From: a virus
Strand: one strand, 5' to 3'
IMG/VR virus record: IMGVR_UViG_3300022074_000484
Coordinates: 1-20,234 of that record
DNA: 20,234 nucleotides
The first letter of the stretch is position 1, and each line of letters begins with the position of its first letter. The position numbers and the translations under genes were made by a program. The notes below the pieces were generated by a model. That model was not told the DNA's origin. It ran no database searches and worked only from the letters and a program-made list of their open reading frames with translations. Positions 14,241-20,234 of the stretch are shown here, piece after piece.

Positions 14241-14554
14241 TGGCTAGGTATGCTTCTGGAAAATACGCTAAAGCAATCTCTGACCGGTCTGGGATGGAAT
14301 ACCGGTATAAAGACATGCGTAAGGAGTGGAACGGGTTAGTCGTAGGCAAAGACGAGTTTGAGAGAAAACACCCGCAGTTAGGCCCGTTTAGAAAGATACA
14401 CGACCCGCAGACTCTTAAAGAGCCCCGGCCAAACACAAACAACATTTTTAACGCTAAAGCCCAATTTCCTATTTTCAATTTGACCACTTTGCAGCATGAA
14501 AGAGTGCCGCAAGCTGAAGGTCAGGTTGGCACGGTGACTGTGAGTGTGACATGA
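14240..14554 (+). CDS. Small conserved neck-region protein
   Basis: 104 residues, charged and Pro/Asn-rich, opening MARYASGKYAKAISDRSGME followed by YKDMRKEWNGLVVG. I recall a similar short protein beside adaptor genes in marine phages. It probably binds another virion component, but the role is unknown. The start is TAATG-coupled to the gp4-like gene and its stop overlaps the next ATG (ATGA at 14551-14554), placing it inside the neck operon. Confidence 0.7.
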   Translation: MARYASGKYAKAISDRSGMEYRYKDMRKEWNGLVVGKDEFERKHPQLGPFRKIHDPQTLKEPRPNTNNIFNAKAQFPIFNLTTLQHERVPQAEGQVGTVTVSVT

Positions 14555-15405
14555 GCTACACGTTTACAACATTGAAGTCAGCGATCAAAGATTACACAGA
14601 AAACCAAGAAGCTACTTTTGTTTCTCATCTTGGTGACTTTGTTCGCACGGCAGAGGAGCGCATATTTAAAAGTGTAGACCTTGAGTTTTTCCGCAAAAAC
14701 GTGACGGGCACCACTTCTTCTGGTAATCAGTTTTTAGCGGTGCCGGATGATTATATAGCATCGTTTAGCTTATCTATTGAAAACTCTAGCTCCAAAGAGT
14801 TCTTGCTTTTTAAGGACGTGAACTTCTTACAAGAATACAACCCGAATCCAGCCACTACAGGCACACCTAGATATTATGGCATATATGATTTTCAAAACTT
14901 CTTGTTATCGCCTACCCCGGATGCCGCGTATTCTGCGGAGTTGCATTACTATTATCGTCCGGAAAGTCTTACGGCCAGCAAGTTTACACTTACGTTAAGT
15001 AGCGTAAGTGGCACTTTTCAAGCTGGAGAGACGCTAACAGGTGCCACAAGTGGCTCATCCACCACTATTTCTACTGTCCCCACCTCTGCAACTTTGAATA
15101 TTTCGGTGCCGAGCACTGATTTAACTGTTGGAGAAACGGTTACTGGTGGGACAAGCGGGGCTACGGGAACGGTGGTTTCGACCACTTCAGACACTACAAC
15201 AACGTATCTGAGCGTTAATGCCCCTAACGCCATGCTGTATGGAAGTCTTGTTGAGGCGTACACTTTTATGAAAGGTGAGCCGGATGTAATGAAGATGTAC
15301 AGTGAGCGGTTTGTAGAGTCCTTGGTTCGCCTGAAAGATTTAGGCGAGGCACGTGAAAACGATGATGCTAACAGACAGGGGCTACCAAGAAGGGCCCGTT
15401 CGTGA
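14551..15405 (+). CDS. SU10-type adaptor protein with inserted Thr-rich domain
   Basis: 284 residues. The flanks match the phage SU10 adaptor family as I remember it: TFTTLKSAIKDYTENQE, FVRTAEERIFKSVDLEFFRK (roughly 5-50), VPDDYIASFSLSIEN (64-78), ELHYYYRPESLT (130-141), then NAPNAMLYGSLVEAYTFMKG (223-242) and a helical end. Between about 142 and 222 sits an insert of two similar beta-type units, SGTFQAGETLTGATSGSSTT and TDLTVGETVTGGTSGATGTV, rich in Thr and Gly, which normal adaptors lack in my recollection. It would connect portal and tail. Overlaps both neighbours by four bases. Confidence 0.75.
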   Translation: MSYTFTTLKSAIKDYTENQEATFVSHLGDFVRTAEERIFKSVDLEFFRKNVTGTTSSGNQFLAVPDDYIASFSLSIENSSSKEFLLFKDVNFLQEYNPNPATTGTPRYYGIYDFQNFLLSPTPDAAYSAELHYYYRPESLTASKFTLTLSSVSGTFQAGETLTGATSGSSTTISTVPTSATLNISVPSTDLTVGETVTGGTSGATGTVVSTTSDTTTTYLSVNAPNAMLYGSLVEAYTFMKGEPDVMKMYSERFVESLVRLKDLGEARENDDANRQGLPRRARS

Positions 15406-16079
15406 AAATTGCTATCGTTGGTTTAGGGGGCAGCTATGCCGATTACATAGCTGCCCGAGTCGCTTCTCAAGAATTTGATGAAATTTGGGGTATTAATTGT
15501 ATTGGCGGGGTCATTCACGTTGATAAGACGTTTATGATGGACCCTGCTTCTCGTTTTATTGACACAGAAAACGCAGGGTCTCAAACGGGCATAGCTCGTG
15601 AGTTTTTGACCAAAAACAAAGCCCCTATCTTTTCGTGTGCCAAACATCCAGACTTTCCCGCTATTGAACAGTACCCCCTTGAAGATGTAGTGAAATCAAC
15701 TGGTTATTGTTATTTTAACAACACAGTTGCCTATGCTATAGCTTACGCGGTTTGGAAGAAGGTAGAAAAAATATCTTTGTACGGCATTGATTTTACGTAC
15801 AAAAATGTAAACATGGCCGAATCTGGCCGAGCTTGTTGCGAGTTTTGGTGCGCTATAGCTGTTTCAAAGGGGATTAAGCTTGAGGTGGCGCATCGTTCCG
15901 GGCTGTTAGATACTAATGTGCCCGACAACGAGAAGTTGTACGGTTATCATCGTTTAGACGATCCCTTGGTTCAAACGGTGCAAGACGGACATATTTTGAT
16001 TACAAAACAGTCAGATATAGAACCACCGGAGCCGGTAGAGTCCGACCCGGTTCTTTTTGGGAGACATGACCATGTTTGA
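15402..16079 (+). CDS. Rossmann-like protein, possibly MptE/glycan-related
   Basis: 225 residues from GTG 15402 (GTGA overlap). MKIAIVGLGGSYADYI opens like a Rossmann nucleotide-binding fold with a Gly-rich loop (7-10). EFDEIWGINCIGGVIHVDKTF, MMDPASRFIDTENAG, KKVEKISLYGIDFTY and SGLLDTNVPDNEKLYGYHRL (split patches) look like the MptE/DUF115-type alpha/beta family I recall in marine phages, where proteins of this kind often lie near sugar or surface genes. Substrate and reaction cannot be read from the sequence. The C-terminal 30 residues are Pro/Glu/Asp-rich and probably disordered. Its position inside a structural operon is unusual for an enzyme. Confidence 0.65.
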   Translation: MKIAIVGLGGSYADYIAARVASQEFDEIWGINCIGGVIHVDKTFMMDPASRFIDTENAGSQTGIAREFLTKNKAPIFSCAKHPDFPAIEQYPLEDVVKSTGYCYFNNTVAYAIAYAVWKKVEKISLYGIDFTYKNVNMAESGRACCEFWCAIAVSKGIKLEVAHRSGLLDTNVPDNEKLYGYHRLDDPLVQTVQDGHILITKQSDIEPPEPVESDPVLFGRHDHV

Positions 16080-16359
16080 GGTAAATATAGCAAGTGTTGG
16101 CGCAGTTAACGTAATCACTTCGGACAACGGTGGTTTGTCCAACGACCAAATCGCTGACATGGCTGCGGACAAAATCTTGTACATTTCTGACGAAGCTCCC
16201 GAGCCGATTCGGTTACAGGCAGAAGCTTTTAAAGACCGGGTGCGTAATTTAGTGCAATATTACGTAGAGTTGGCTAGAAAAGAAGAACGTGCTAGTATTT
16301 GCGCGAAAGTTCGTGAGGCGGGGCAGCACGAACTAGCTGAAGCTATAGGGAGACTGTAA
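16072..16359 (+). CDS. Small helical phage protein, unknown function
   Basis: 95 residues from ATG 16072, chosen because GGGAG at 16059-16063 lies eight bases upstream; ATG 16066 or TTG 16057 would add two or five residues. It opens MFEVNIASVGAVNVITSDNG and then becomes largely helical (PIRLQAEAFKDRVRNLVQYY, ELARKEERASICAKVREAG). I recall similar proteins in marine phages without a function. It overlaps the end of the Rossmann-like gene by eight bases, and its TAA shares an A with the next ATG. Confidence 0.7.
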   Translation: MFEVNIASVGAVNVITSDNGGLSNDQIADMAADKILYISDEAPEPIRLQAEAFKDRVRNLVQYYVELARKEERASICAKVREAGQHELAEAIGRL

Positions 16360-16811
16360 TGGCAATAGCACAAGCAATGTGTACAGCGTTTAAACAAGAG
16401 TTGATGCTGGGCACACATAATTTTGCGACAAACGGCAACGCCTTTAAGCTTGCTCTGTACGCGGAGAGCAGCGGCGGTAAATCGAGCACCACAGCCACTC
16501 TTGGGGCCACGACGACGGCGTTCACAACCACAGGTGAGGTTGCGTCAAGCGGCACGTATGCTACTGGGGGCGGAACGCTTACAAAAGTTGCCCCCACTAC
16601 ATCTGGTACTACCGCTTTTACTGATTTTGCGGATCTTAGCTTTACCACTGCTACGATTACTGCAATGGGTGCGTTGATCTACAACAGCACTAACAGTAAC
16701 AAAGCGGTGGCGGTGCTTGATTTTAGCTCAAATAAGACCTCCACCTCTGGTACTTTTACCGTACAGTTTCCAACTGCCGACGCTAGCAACGCGATCATAA
16801 GAATCGCGTAA
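16359..16811 (+). CDS. Small beta-rich virion protein
   Basis: 150 residues. The N-terminal MAIAQAMCTAFKQELMLGTH is followed by Thr/Ala/Ser-rich strands and a C-terminal ending AVAVLDFSSNKTSTSGTFTV then QFPTADASNAIIRIA, which I associate with tail or fibre-base proteins of marine phages. No enzymatic motif and no membrane span. Starts on the preceding stop (TAATG) and lies directly before the repeat protein, so a tail-surface role is likely by context. Confidence 0.65.
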   Translation: MAIAQAMCTAFKQELMLGTHNFATNGNAFKLALYAESSGGKSSTTATLGATTTAFTTTGEVASSGTYATGGGTLTKVAPTTSGTTAFTDFADLSFTTATITAMGALIYNSTNSNKAVAVLDFSSNKTSTSGTFTVQFPTADASNAIIRIA

Positions 16812-16822
16812 CGAGTTTTACC

Positions 16823-17512
16823 GTGGCGAACATTACGGGTTGGGGGCGAGGTACTTGGGGTCAAGGTGCTTGGAACCAAGCCATACCCGTTGTTGTCACT
16901 GGAGTTGCCGCTACCACCGCGTTAGGCAACGAAACAGTTGTTATATCTGTTTCTATTCCTGTAACAGGTTTAGCGGCCACCACCACACTAGGTTCTGAAA
17001 CAGTTACCGCCTCGGCCCTAGTTGGTGCAACGGGCGTATCTGCAACGAGTGCCCTTGGTTCAGAGACTGTAACAGGCACCGCCCTTGTTTCTCCTACAAA
17101 TGTTGTAGGCACCACCGCTCTAGGCGAGGAGCAGACAAATTGTTCTGCAAATCTCACTGGTGTGGGCGTTACTGCAACGGTCAGCTTTGGGGACGAATCT
17201 GTTAGCGCAGGAGCATTGGTTGCTGTCACCGGTGTTGCTGGCACAAGCGCCTTGGGGTCCGAGACCGTCACCGGAACTTCGGTGCTTACCCTTACGGGGC
17301 AAGCAGTTACTGGCGCAACGGGCACAGTTACCTTAGAATCCAAGTATTTAGTTACAGGGGTTACAGCTACTGGAAATACTGGTATAGTCCTCGTGTATAC
17401 GGATATTATTCCAAGTCAAGTGCCAAATTGGGTGGCAGTCGCTGGAGTATCCACAACTTGGACTGAGGAGACACCCTCACAGACACCAACGTGGGTCGAA
17501 AAAGCAGCGTAG
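16823..17512 (+). CDS. VTG-repeat virion protein
   Basis: 229 residues from GTG 16823. The first 20 residues contain GWGRGTWGQGAWN, a Trp/Gly motif common at the start of such proteins. About eight copies of a unit near 22 residues follow, beginning VTG[VL]AATTALG.ETV, at residues 25, 47, 69, 91, 111, 135, 157 and 177. The C-terminus has a shorter two-copy motif around PSQxPxWVxxA. The repeats are likely stacked beta elements of a fibre or decoration protein; this is inferred from periodicity. No Cys except one at about 107. Confidence 0.7.
   Translation: MANITGWGRGTWGQGAWNQAIPVVVTGVAATTALGNETVVISVSIPVTGLAATTTLGSETVTASALVGATGVSATSALGSETVTGTALVSPTNVVGTTALGEEQTNCSANLTGVGVTATVSFGDESVSAGALVAVTGVAGTSALGSETVTGTSVLTLTGQAVTGATGTVTLESKYLVTGVTATGNTGIVLVYTDIIPSQVPNWVAVAGVSTTWTEETPSQTPTWVEKAA
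16895..17416 (+). repeat. Tandem repeat of about 66 bases, roughly eight degenerate copies
   Basis: Coding repeat in the VTG-repeat protein. Copy starts are spaced 22, 22, 22, 20, 24, 22 and 20 codons apart, and the central copies share LGSETVT. DNA copies are diverged, so this is an old or diversified duplication. Confidence 0.8.
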
Positions 17513-17521
17513 GAGTTATAA

Positions 17522-18034
17522 ATGGCGAGTTCATTTAGCACTAATTTAGGCATAGAAAAGCCCGCTACAGGTGAATTGTCTGGTTCATGGGGCGATGTCA
17601 CAAATTTTAATTTTGACATTTTTGACAGGGTCACCGGGGCAACTGATCTTACGGCGTCGGACTTGACCACGGATCTTACTATCCGTGCGGCATCACCAAC
17701 CTCTGGTCAGAGCAACGTGCAAGTCGGCATGTTTTCGGTTATCAATCTTAAAGACAGTGGTTCAGATTTGGGCGGCACCAACGTGGTGACTATCGCCCCG
17801 AACACAGCCACTAAATTCTTTGTGATCAAAAACTCTCTTTCTGGCAGTCGCAGCGCGACGATTCAGCAAGGTAGTGGGGCTACGGTTTCTATTCCAAATG
17901 GCACAACGGATATCGTGTTTTGCGATGGTGCTGGATCAGGTGCAGCGGTTACGGCAGTTGGTTCTTCTTTCAATGTAGCCGACAATACAGAGGTGGCAGG
18001 GCAGGCCACCGCTTTAGCAATCGCCCTTGGATGA
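17522..18034 (+). CDS. Tail fibre-base-like protein
   Basis: 170 residues. MASSFSTNLGIEKPATGELS followed by GSWGDVTNFNFDIFDRVTGA matches the N-terminal module I associate with short phage fibre or tail-attached proteins. The body is beta-rich (Thr, Ser, Gly, Val) with a C-terminal SSFNVADNTEVAGQATALA. Its start has TAGGAG at 17510-17515. It is the first of a set of small fibre-like genes and might be the link between the tail and later receptor-binding proteins (inference). Confidence 0.65.
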   Translation: MASSFSTNLGIEKPATGELSGSWGDVTNFNFDIFDRVTGATDLTASDLTTDLTIRAASPTSGQSNVQVGMFSVINLKDSGSDLGGTNVVTIAPNTATKFFVIKNSLSGSRSATIQQGSGATVSIPNGTTDIVFCDGAGSGAAVTAVGSSFNVADNTEVAGQATALAIALG

Positions 18035-18046
18035 TAGGAGTACAGC

Positions 18047-18499
18047 ATGGCAAATGATGCTTCCGTAACGATACAGGCGACAGTTTTGCCAGACGAGATT
18101 GCCAAAACTTTCTCGGCGAGTATGACTGTCACCCCCGAAGACGCTAACGATAAGTGGTATTACAAAAAGACCAGTGTATCTAATTCAAGCACTGATCTTA
18201 TCGCTGGTAACTATACAGACTATACGGCTGTGGACGACGACACTGCGCCAACGGCTGTGGCAACTGGTGACAAGGTTAAGTTCATATTCATCAAGAATGT
18301 CGATACGAACAGTCGTAGCATCTACATCGTCTTAGACGCAGGGACTGCATCTTCTAGCGCAACTGATGGCATTACCATTGGCCCAAGCGAGGCTTTTGCA
18401 GCTAGACTGCCAAACACGACAGTTGCCGACATTCACGCTATTTCGTCTGCATCCACCGCAGAGGTCATCGTATGTGCTTTGCTTGACGATGTAGGATAG
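18047..18499 (+). CDS. Small beta-rich virion protein
   Basis: 150 residues, Thr/Ser/Ala/Asp-rich and probably all beta. Distinct stretches are NDKWYYKKTSVSNSSTDLIAG and KVKFIFIKNVDTNSRSIYIV, the latter looking like an Ig- or jelly-roll-type strand pair. TAGGAG at 18034-18039 is the ribosome site. No recognised family. The start MANDASVTIQATVLPDEIAK is not shared with neighbours. The virion-surface role is from context. Confidence 0.62.
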   Translation: MANDASVTIQATVLPDEIAKTFSASMTVTPEDANDKWYYKKTSVSNSSTDLIAGNYTDYTAVDDDTAPTAVATGDKVKFIFIKNVDTNSRSIYIVLDAGTASSSATDGITIGPSEAFAARLPNTTVADIHAISSASTAEVIVCALLDDVG

Positions 18500-18508
18500 G
18501 GGTAGATC

Positions 18509-18838
18509 ATGGCTAATACCTTCAAAAACAAGGTGTTTAACGGTGATAGCAGCAGTGCCAACTCTGACATGGCTGTCTATACCGTGCCAAGTTCTACCAC
18601 TACGGTTGTAATTGGTCTGACGCTGGCGAACACCTCATCTTCTCAAATCACCGCTGACATCAAGCTCAACGCGGGTGACATGGTGTTCTTGGCGAAGGAC
18701 ATACCTATTCCTGCGGCATCCAGCTTTGAATACATGGCTGGCAATAAGATCGTGATGGAAACGGGTCACAGTCTGATTGTGCAGTCTAATACGGCGAACA
18801 GCCTCGACACCGTGGCGAGTATCATGGAGATCACCTGA
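18509..18838 (+). CDS. Small beta-rich virion protein
   Basis: 109 residues with a compact beta-sandwich look: VPSSTTTVVIGLTLANTSSS, ITADIKLNAGDMVFLAKDI, IPIPAASSFEYMAGNKIVME. The strands-and-loops order resembles small phage proteins with trimeric surface roles, but I do not recognise a family. Preceded by AGGGGTAG at 18498-18505. Its stop TGA overlaps the next ATG (TGATG at 18836-18840), so the two are coupled. Confidence 0.62.
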   Translation: MANTFKNKVFNGDSSSANSDMAVYTVPSSTTTVVIGLTLANTSSSQITADIKLNAGDMVFLAKDIPIPAASSFEYMAGNKIVMETGHSLIVQSNTANSLDTVASIMEIT

Positions 18839-19287
18839 TGCCCTTTATTGGTAACCCACCGTCAACCAGCTTTCAGGCCCGACCTGCCACGCAAGAGTTT
18901 AATGGCGACGGTTCAACTACGACGTTTACGCTGAACCAAACCGTTACCCAAGAGGACATCGTTGTATCTGTAGATGGTGTCGTACAAGAAAGCGTTGATG
19001 CTTACACTGTCCCTAACGGCACGACCCTGACTTTTACCGCCGCCCCATCAAGCGGCACTGGCAACATCTTCGTCATATATCTGGGTACTTCTGTGGGGTC
19101 TGTTACTCCTGCTGCACAGAACAAGGGCAACTTCAAGGGTGGTGGCCTGTTCCGTACCAACGCACAGTCGTTGACGGCAGACATAACCATCCTTGCAACT
19201 GAGAACGCAAACGTGACTGGCCCGTTTACTGTAGCCAGTGGCGTAACCCTGACCGTTGAAAGCGGCGGGACATTGGTGACGCTATGA
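18838..19287 (+). CDS. Tail fibre N-terminal-type protein
   Basis: 149 residues. MPFIGNPPSTSFQARPATQE then FNGDGSTTTFTLNQTVTQED, IVVSVDGVVQESVDAYTVPNG and FTAAPSSGTGNIFVIYLG together match a module I recall at the start of many fibre or appendage proteins. The C-terminal part is beta-helix-like (ADITILATENANVTGPFTVA). It ends LESGGTLVTL-like, and its stop overlaps the next ATG by four bases (ATGA at 19284-19287). It seems to have been separated from the long C-terminal receptor domain found in large fibres. Confidence 0.68.
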   Translation: MPFIGNPPSTSFQARPATQEFNGDGSTTTFTLNQTVTQEDIVVSVDGVVQESVDAYTVPNGTTLTFTAAPSSGTGNIFVIYLGTSVGSVTPAAQNKGNFKGGGLFRTNAQSLTADITILATENANVTGPFTVASGVTLTVESGGTLVTL

Positions 19288-19661
19288 GTACGTTAAAGGC
19301 AGATACCATCCAGAGTACAGGCGGCGGTGCGGCTACGCTGACGAAACAACACGCTGCGAGGGCATTTGTAGTTTGTTCTTTATCTGCCAGCAACGCTGTT
19401 CTTAAAAGTTTAAATAGCAGTTCAATAACAGATCAAGGCACAGGGGTAGTTGACCAAAATTTCACAAGTTCATTCTCTGATGTAGACTACTTAGTTTTAG
19501 TACAAGCTGATGCGTCACTTGGCGACCATACATTAGGCACCTCTTCTGCCACTACAATTAGCACAACAGGCGCAGCAAGAGCCTATAACGTAAGAAGGGA
19601 TAATGGTGCGGCCGTGGATGAACCTAAAGCTGGACCTATAGTTTGGGGAGACCTCGCATGA
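19284..19661 (+). CDS. Short fibre module, first of a tandem set
   Basis: 125 residues. An opening MSTLKADTIQSTGGGAATL, a central block (residues 24-75) with ASNAVLKSLNSSSITDQGTG then VDQNFTSSFSDVDYLVL, and an end VWGDLA. The central block matches the one in the next gene (SLN..S[IL]TD.GTG, then F.T..FSD), a repeated module seen at the ends of phage fibres (SLN / SITDNGTG motif). The Gly/Asp/Leu/Ala tail codes a shared boundary. Function as a receptor-binding or surface piece is inferred. Confidence 0.68.
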   Translation: MSTLKADTIQSTGGGAATLTKQHAARAFVVCSLSASNAVLKSLNSSSITDQGTGVVDQNFTSSFSDVDYLVLVQADASLGDHTLGTSSATTISTTGAARAYNVRRDNGAAVDEPKAGPIVWGDLA

Positions 19662-20149
19662 GTACCATTCAGGTAACAAACATCAATGACCTGTCTGACA
19701 ATGCGGCTCTGGTTACAGACAATGGCGGCATCAAGACTGACAAACTGACGGGCAAAACAACTGCGGGTTCTATTACTATTGTGGGCGAAGGTAACTCCAC
19801 GACCACAAACTTGCAGAATGGATTGGCAAAACAGTGGGCTAACTTTGACCCTAATACAAGTAACAACATTGTAAACAGTCTCAATGTCGCCTCTTTAACA
19901 GATAACGGCACTGGAGATTACGCACTAAACAACACTAACAATTTTAGCGATGGGTTTTTTGTTCGCCTTGCCGGTACTACCAAAGGAGGAGGAGGTCCGT
20001 CGGGTACAAATTACACTTCAGGATTTTCTACCGAAAGCACCAGTTCAAGCACTTTGGGTGTTTGCACCGTTGGCAATGGCGGTGGTTCTGGCCCTTCTGC
20101 TATTGAGCTTGATCAGTGTTACGGACTTGGACATGGAGACCTCGCATAA
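19658..20149 (+). CDS. Short fibre module, second of a tandem set
   Basis: 163 residues from ATG 19658 (ATGA overlap with the previous stop; GGGGAG at 19645-19650 lies seven bases upstream, making the earlier TTG at 19643 unlikely). The central block (56-104: KQWANFDPNTSNNIVNSLNV, then ASLTDNGTGDYALNNTNNFS) is homologous to that of the previous gene, though the two are diverged and the N-termini differ (a KTDKLTGKTTAGSITIVGEG stretch here). The C-terminus is Gly/Ser/Thr-rich and ends GLGHGDLA. Likely fibre-tip type protein; inference. Confidence 0.68.
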   Translation: MSTIQVTNINDLSDNAALVTDNGGIKTDKLTGKTTAGSITIVGEGNSTTTNLQNGLAKQWANFDPNTSNNIVNSLNVASLTDNGTGDYALNNTNNFSDGFFVRLAGTTKGGGGPSGTNYTSGFSTESTSSSTLGVCTVGNGGGSGPSAIELDQCYGLGHGDLA

Positions 20150-20234
20150 TGCCTAGCTTCGGTACACTCAAAGCAGATACCCTGACGCACTCGACTGCGG
20201 GTTCGGTCACTACCGATAATGTTGTTGAAGGGGT
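20149..20234 (+). CDS. Fibre module, third of a tandem set (3' partial)
   Basis: Only 28 codons are in the window, opening MPSFGTLKADTLTHSTAGSV. GTLKADT is shared with the opening of the first module (STLKADT), which suggests another paralogue. The ATG uses the A of the preceding TAA. GGAG at 20135-20138, inside the preceding gene's last codons, is the likely ribosome site. Confidence 0.6.
   Translation, partial: MPSFGTLKADTLTHSTAGSVTTDNVVEG

Noticed and set aside
16861-17343. Long open frame on the minus strand opposite the VTG-repeat gene (160 codons), with similar long minus frames at 3515-3988 and 9419-9907
   Set aside because: All lie opposite strong + strand genes with clear starts and packing. 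Their composition is as expected for antisense shadows, and they have no ribosome site or neighbours on that strand.
1-20234. tRNA genes, integrase, attachment sites, toxin-antitoxin, CRISPR or anti-CRISPR genes
   Set aside because: I saw no cloverleaf-like segment, recombinase motif or other sign of them; all sequence is accounted for by tightly packed structural, assembly and lysis genes.

Overview
The window reads as part of a tailed double-stranded DNA bacteriophage (Caudoviricetes). Every gene I accept is on the + strand. Genes are packed with 1-14 base gaps or TAATG, ATGA and GTGA overlaps, and there are no tRNA, rRNA, insertion sequence, integrase or metabolic operon signals. Several protein families here (the short lysine-rich proteins, the P22 gp4-like and SU10-like adaptors, the VTG-repeat protein, the short fibre-like proteins) resemble those I associate with marine viromes. 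A phage of a marine Gram-negative bacterium, perhaps an alphaproteobacterium, is my best guess, but the host is inference.

Layout. (1) 2-1600: the 3' part of a large protein with a zinc-metallopeptidase-like domain (LPD23-like; HEVQH plus GEVEAR). (2) 1619-4057: portal protein. (3) 4082-6361: membrane and lysis block: a one-span membrane protein with a Cys-containing tail, a two-span protein with a perfect EF-hand loop, two small unknowns, a 3TM-family holin and a GH108 endolysin. (4) 6394-9986: small unknown, GroES-like co-chaperonin, scaffold, accessory head protein, probable decoration protein and Mu gpT-like major capsid protein. A strong intrinsic terminator follows the capsid gene. (5) 10106-11374: two beta-rich, Thr/Ser/Ala-rich virion proteins, with a second hairpin between them.

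(6) 11367-12892: six consecutive very small proteins, five of them strongly basic (Lys/Arg/Gly-rich) and one a coiled-coil plus membrane-anchor protein. The last contains a 60-base in-frame tandem repeat. (7) 12895-15405: a conserved unknown, a P22 gp4-like head-tail adaptor, a small conserved protein and an SU10-type adaptor carrying an inserted Thr-rich domain. (8) 15402-16359: a Rossmann-like protein and a small unknown. (9) 16359-20234: a series of small beta-rich proteins, including an eight-copy 22-residue repeat protein, a fibre-base-like protein and at least three short fibre or receptor-binding modules in tandem. The last one runs off the window end.

Together these genes build the head, the neck and part of the host-recognition apparatus, and lyse the cell. 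No terminase, tape measure or replication gene is visible. The two adaptor families and the absence of tape-measure or tail-tube genes favour a short-tailed (podovirus-like) virion, but genes outside the window could change this. Apart from the terminator leader at 9987-10105 (119 bases), no intergenic stretch exceeds about 45 bases.
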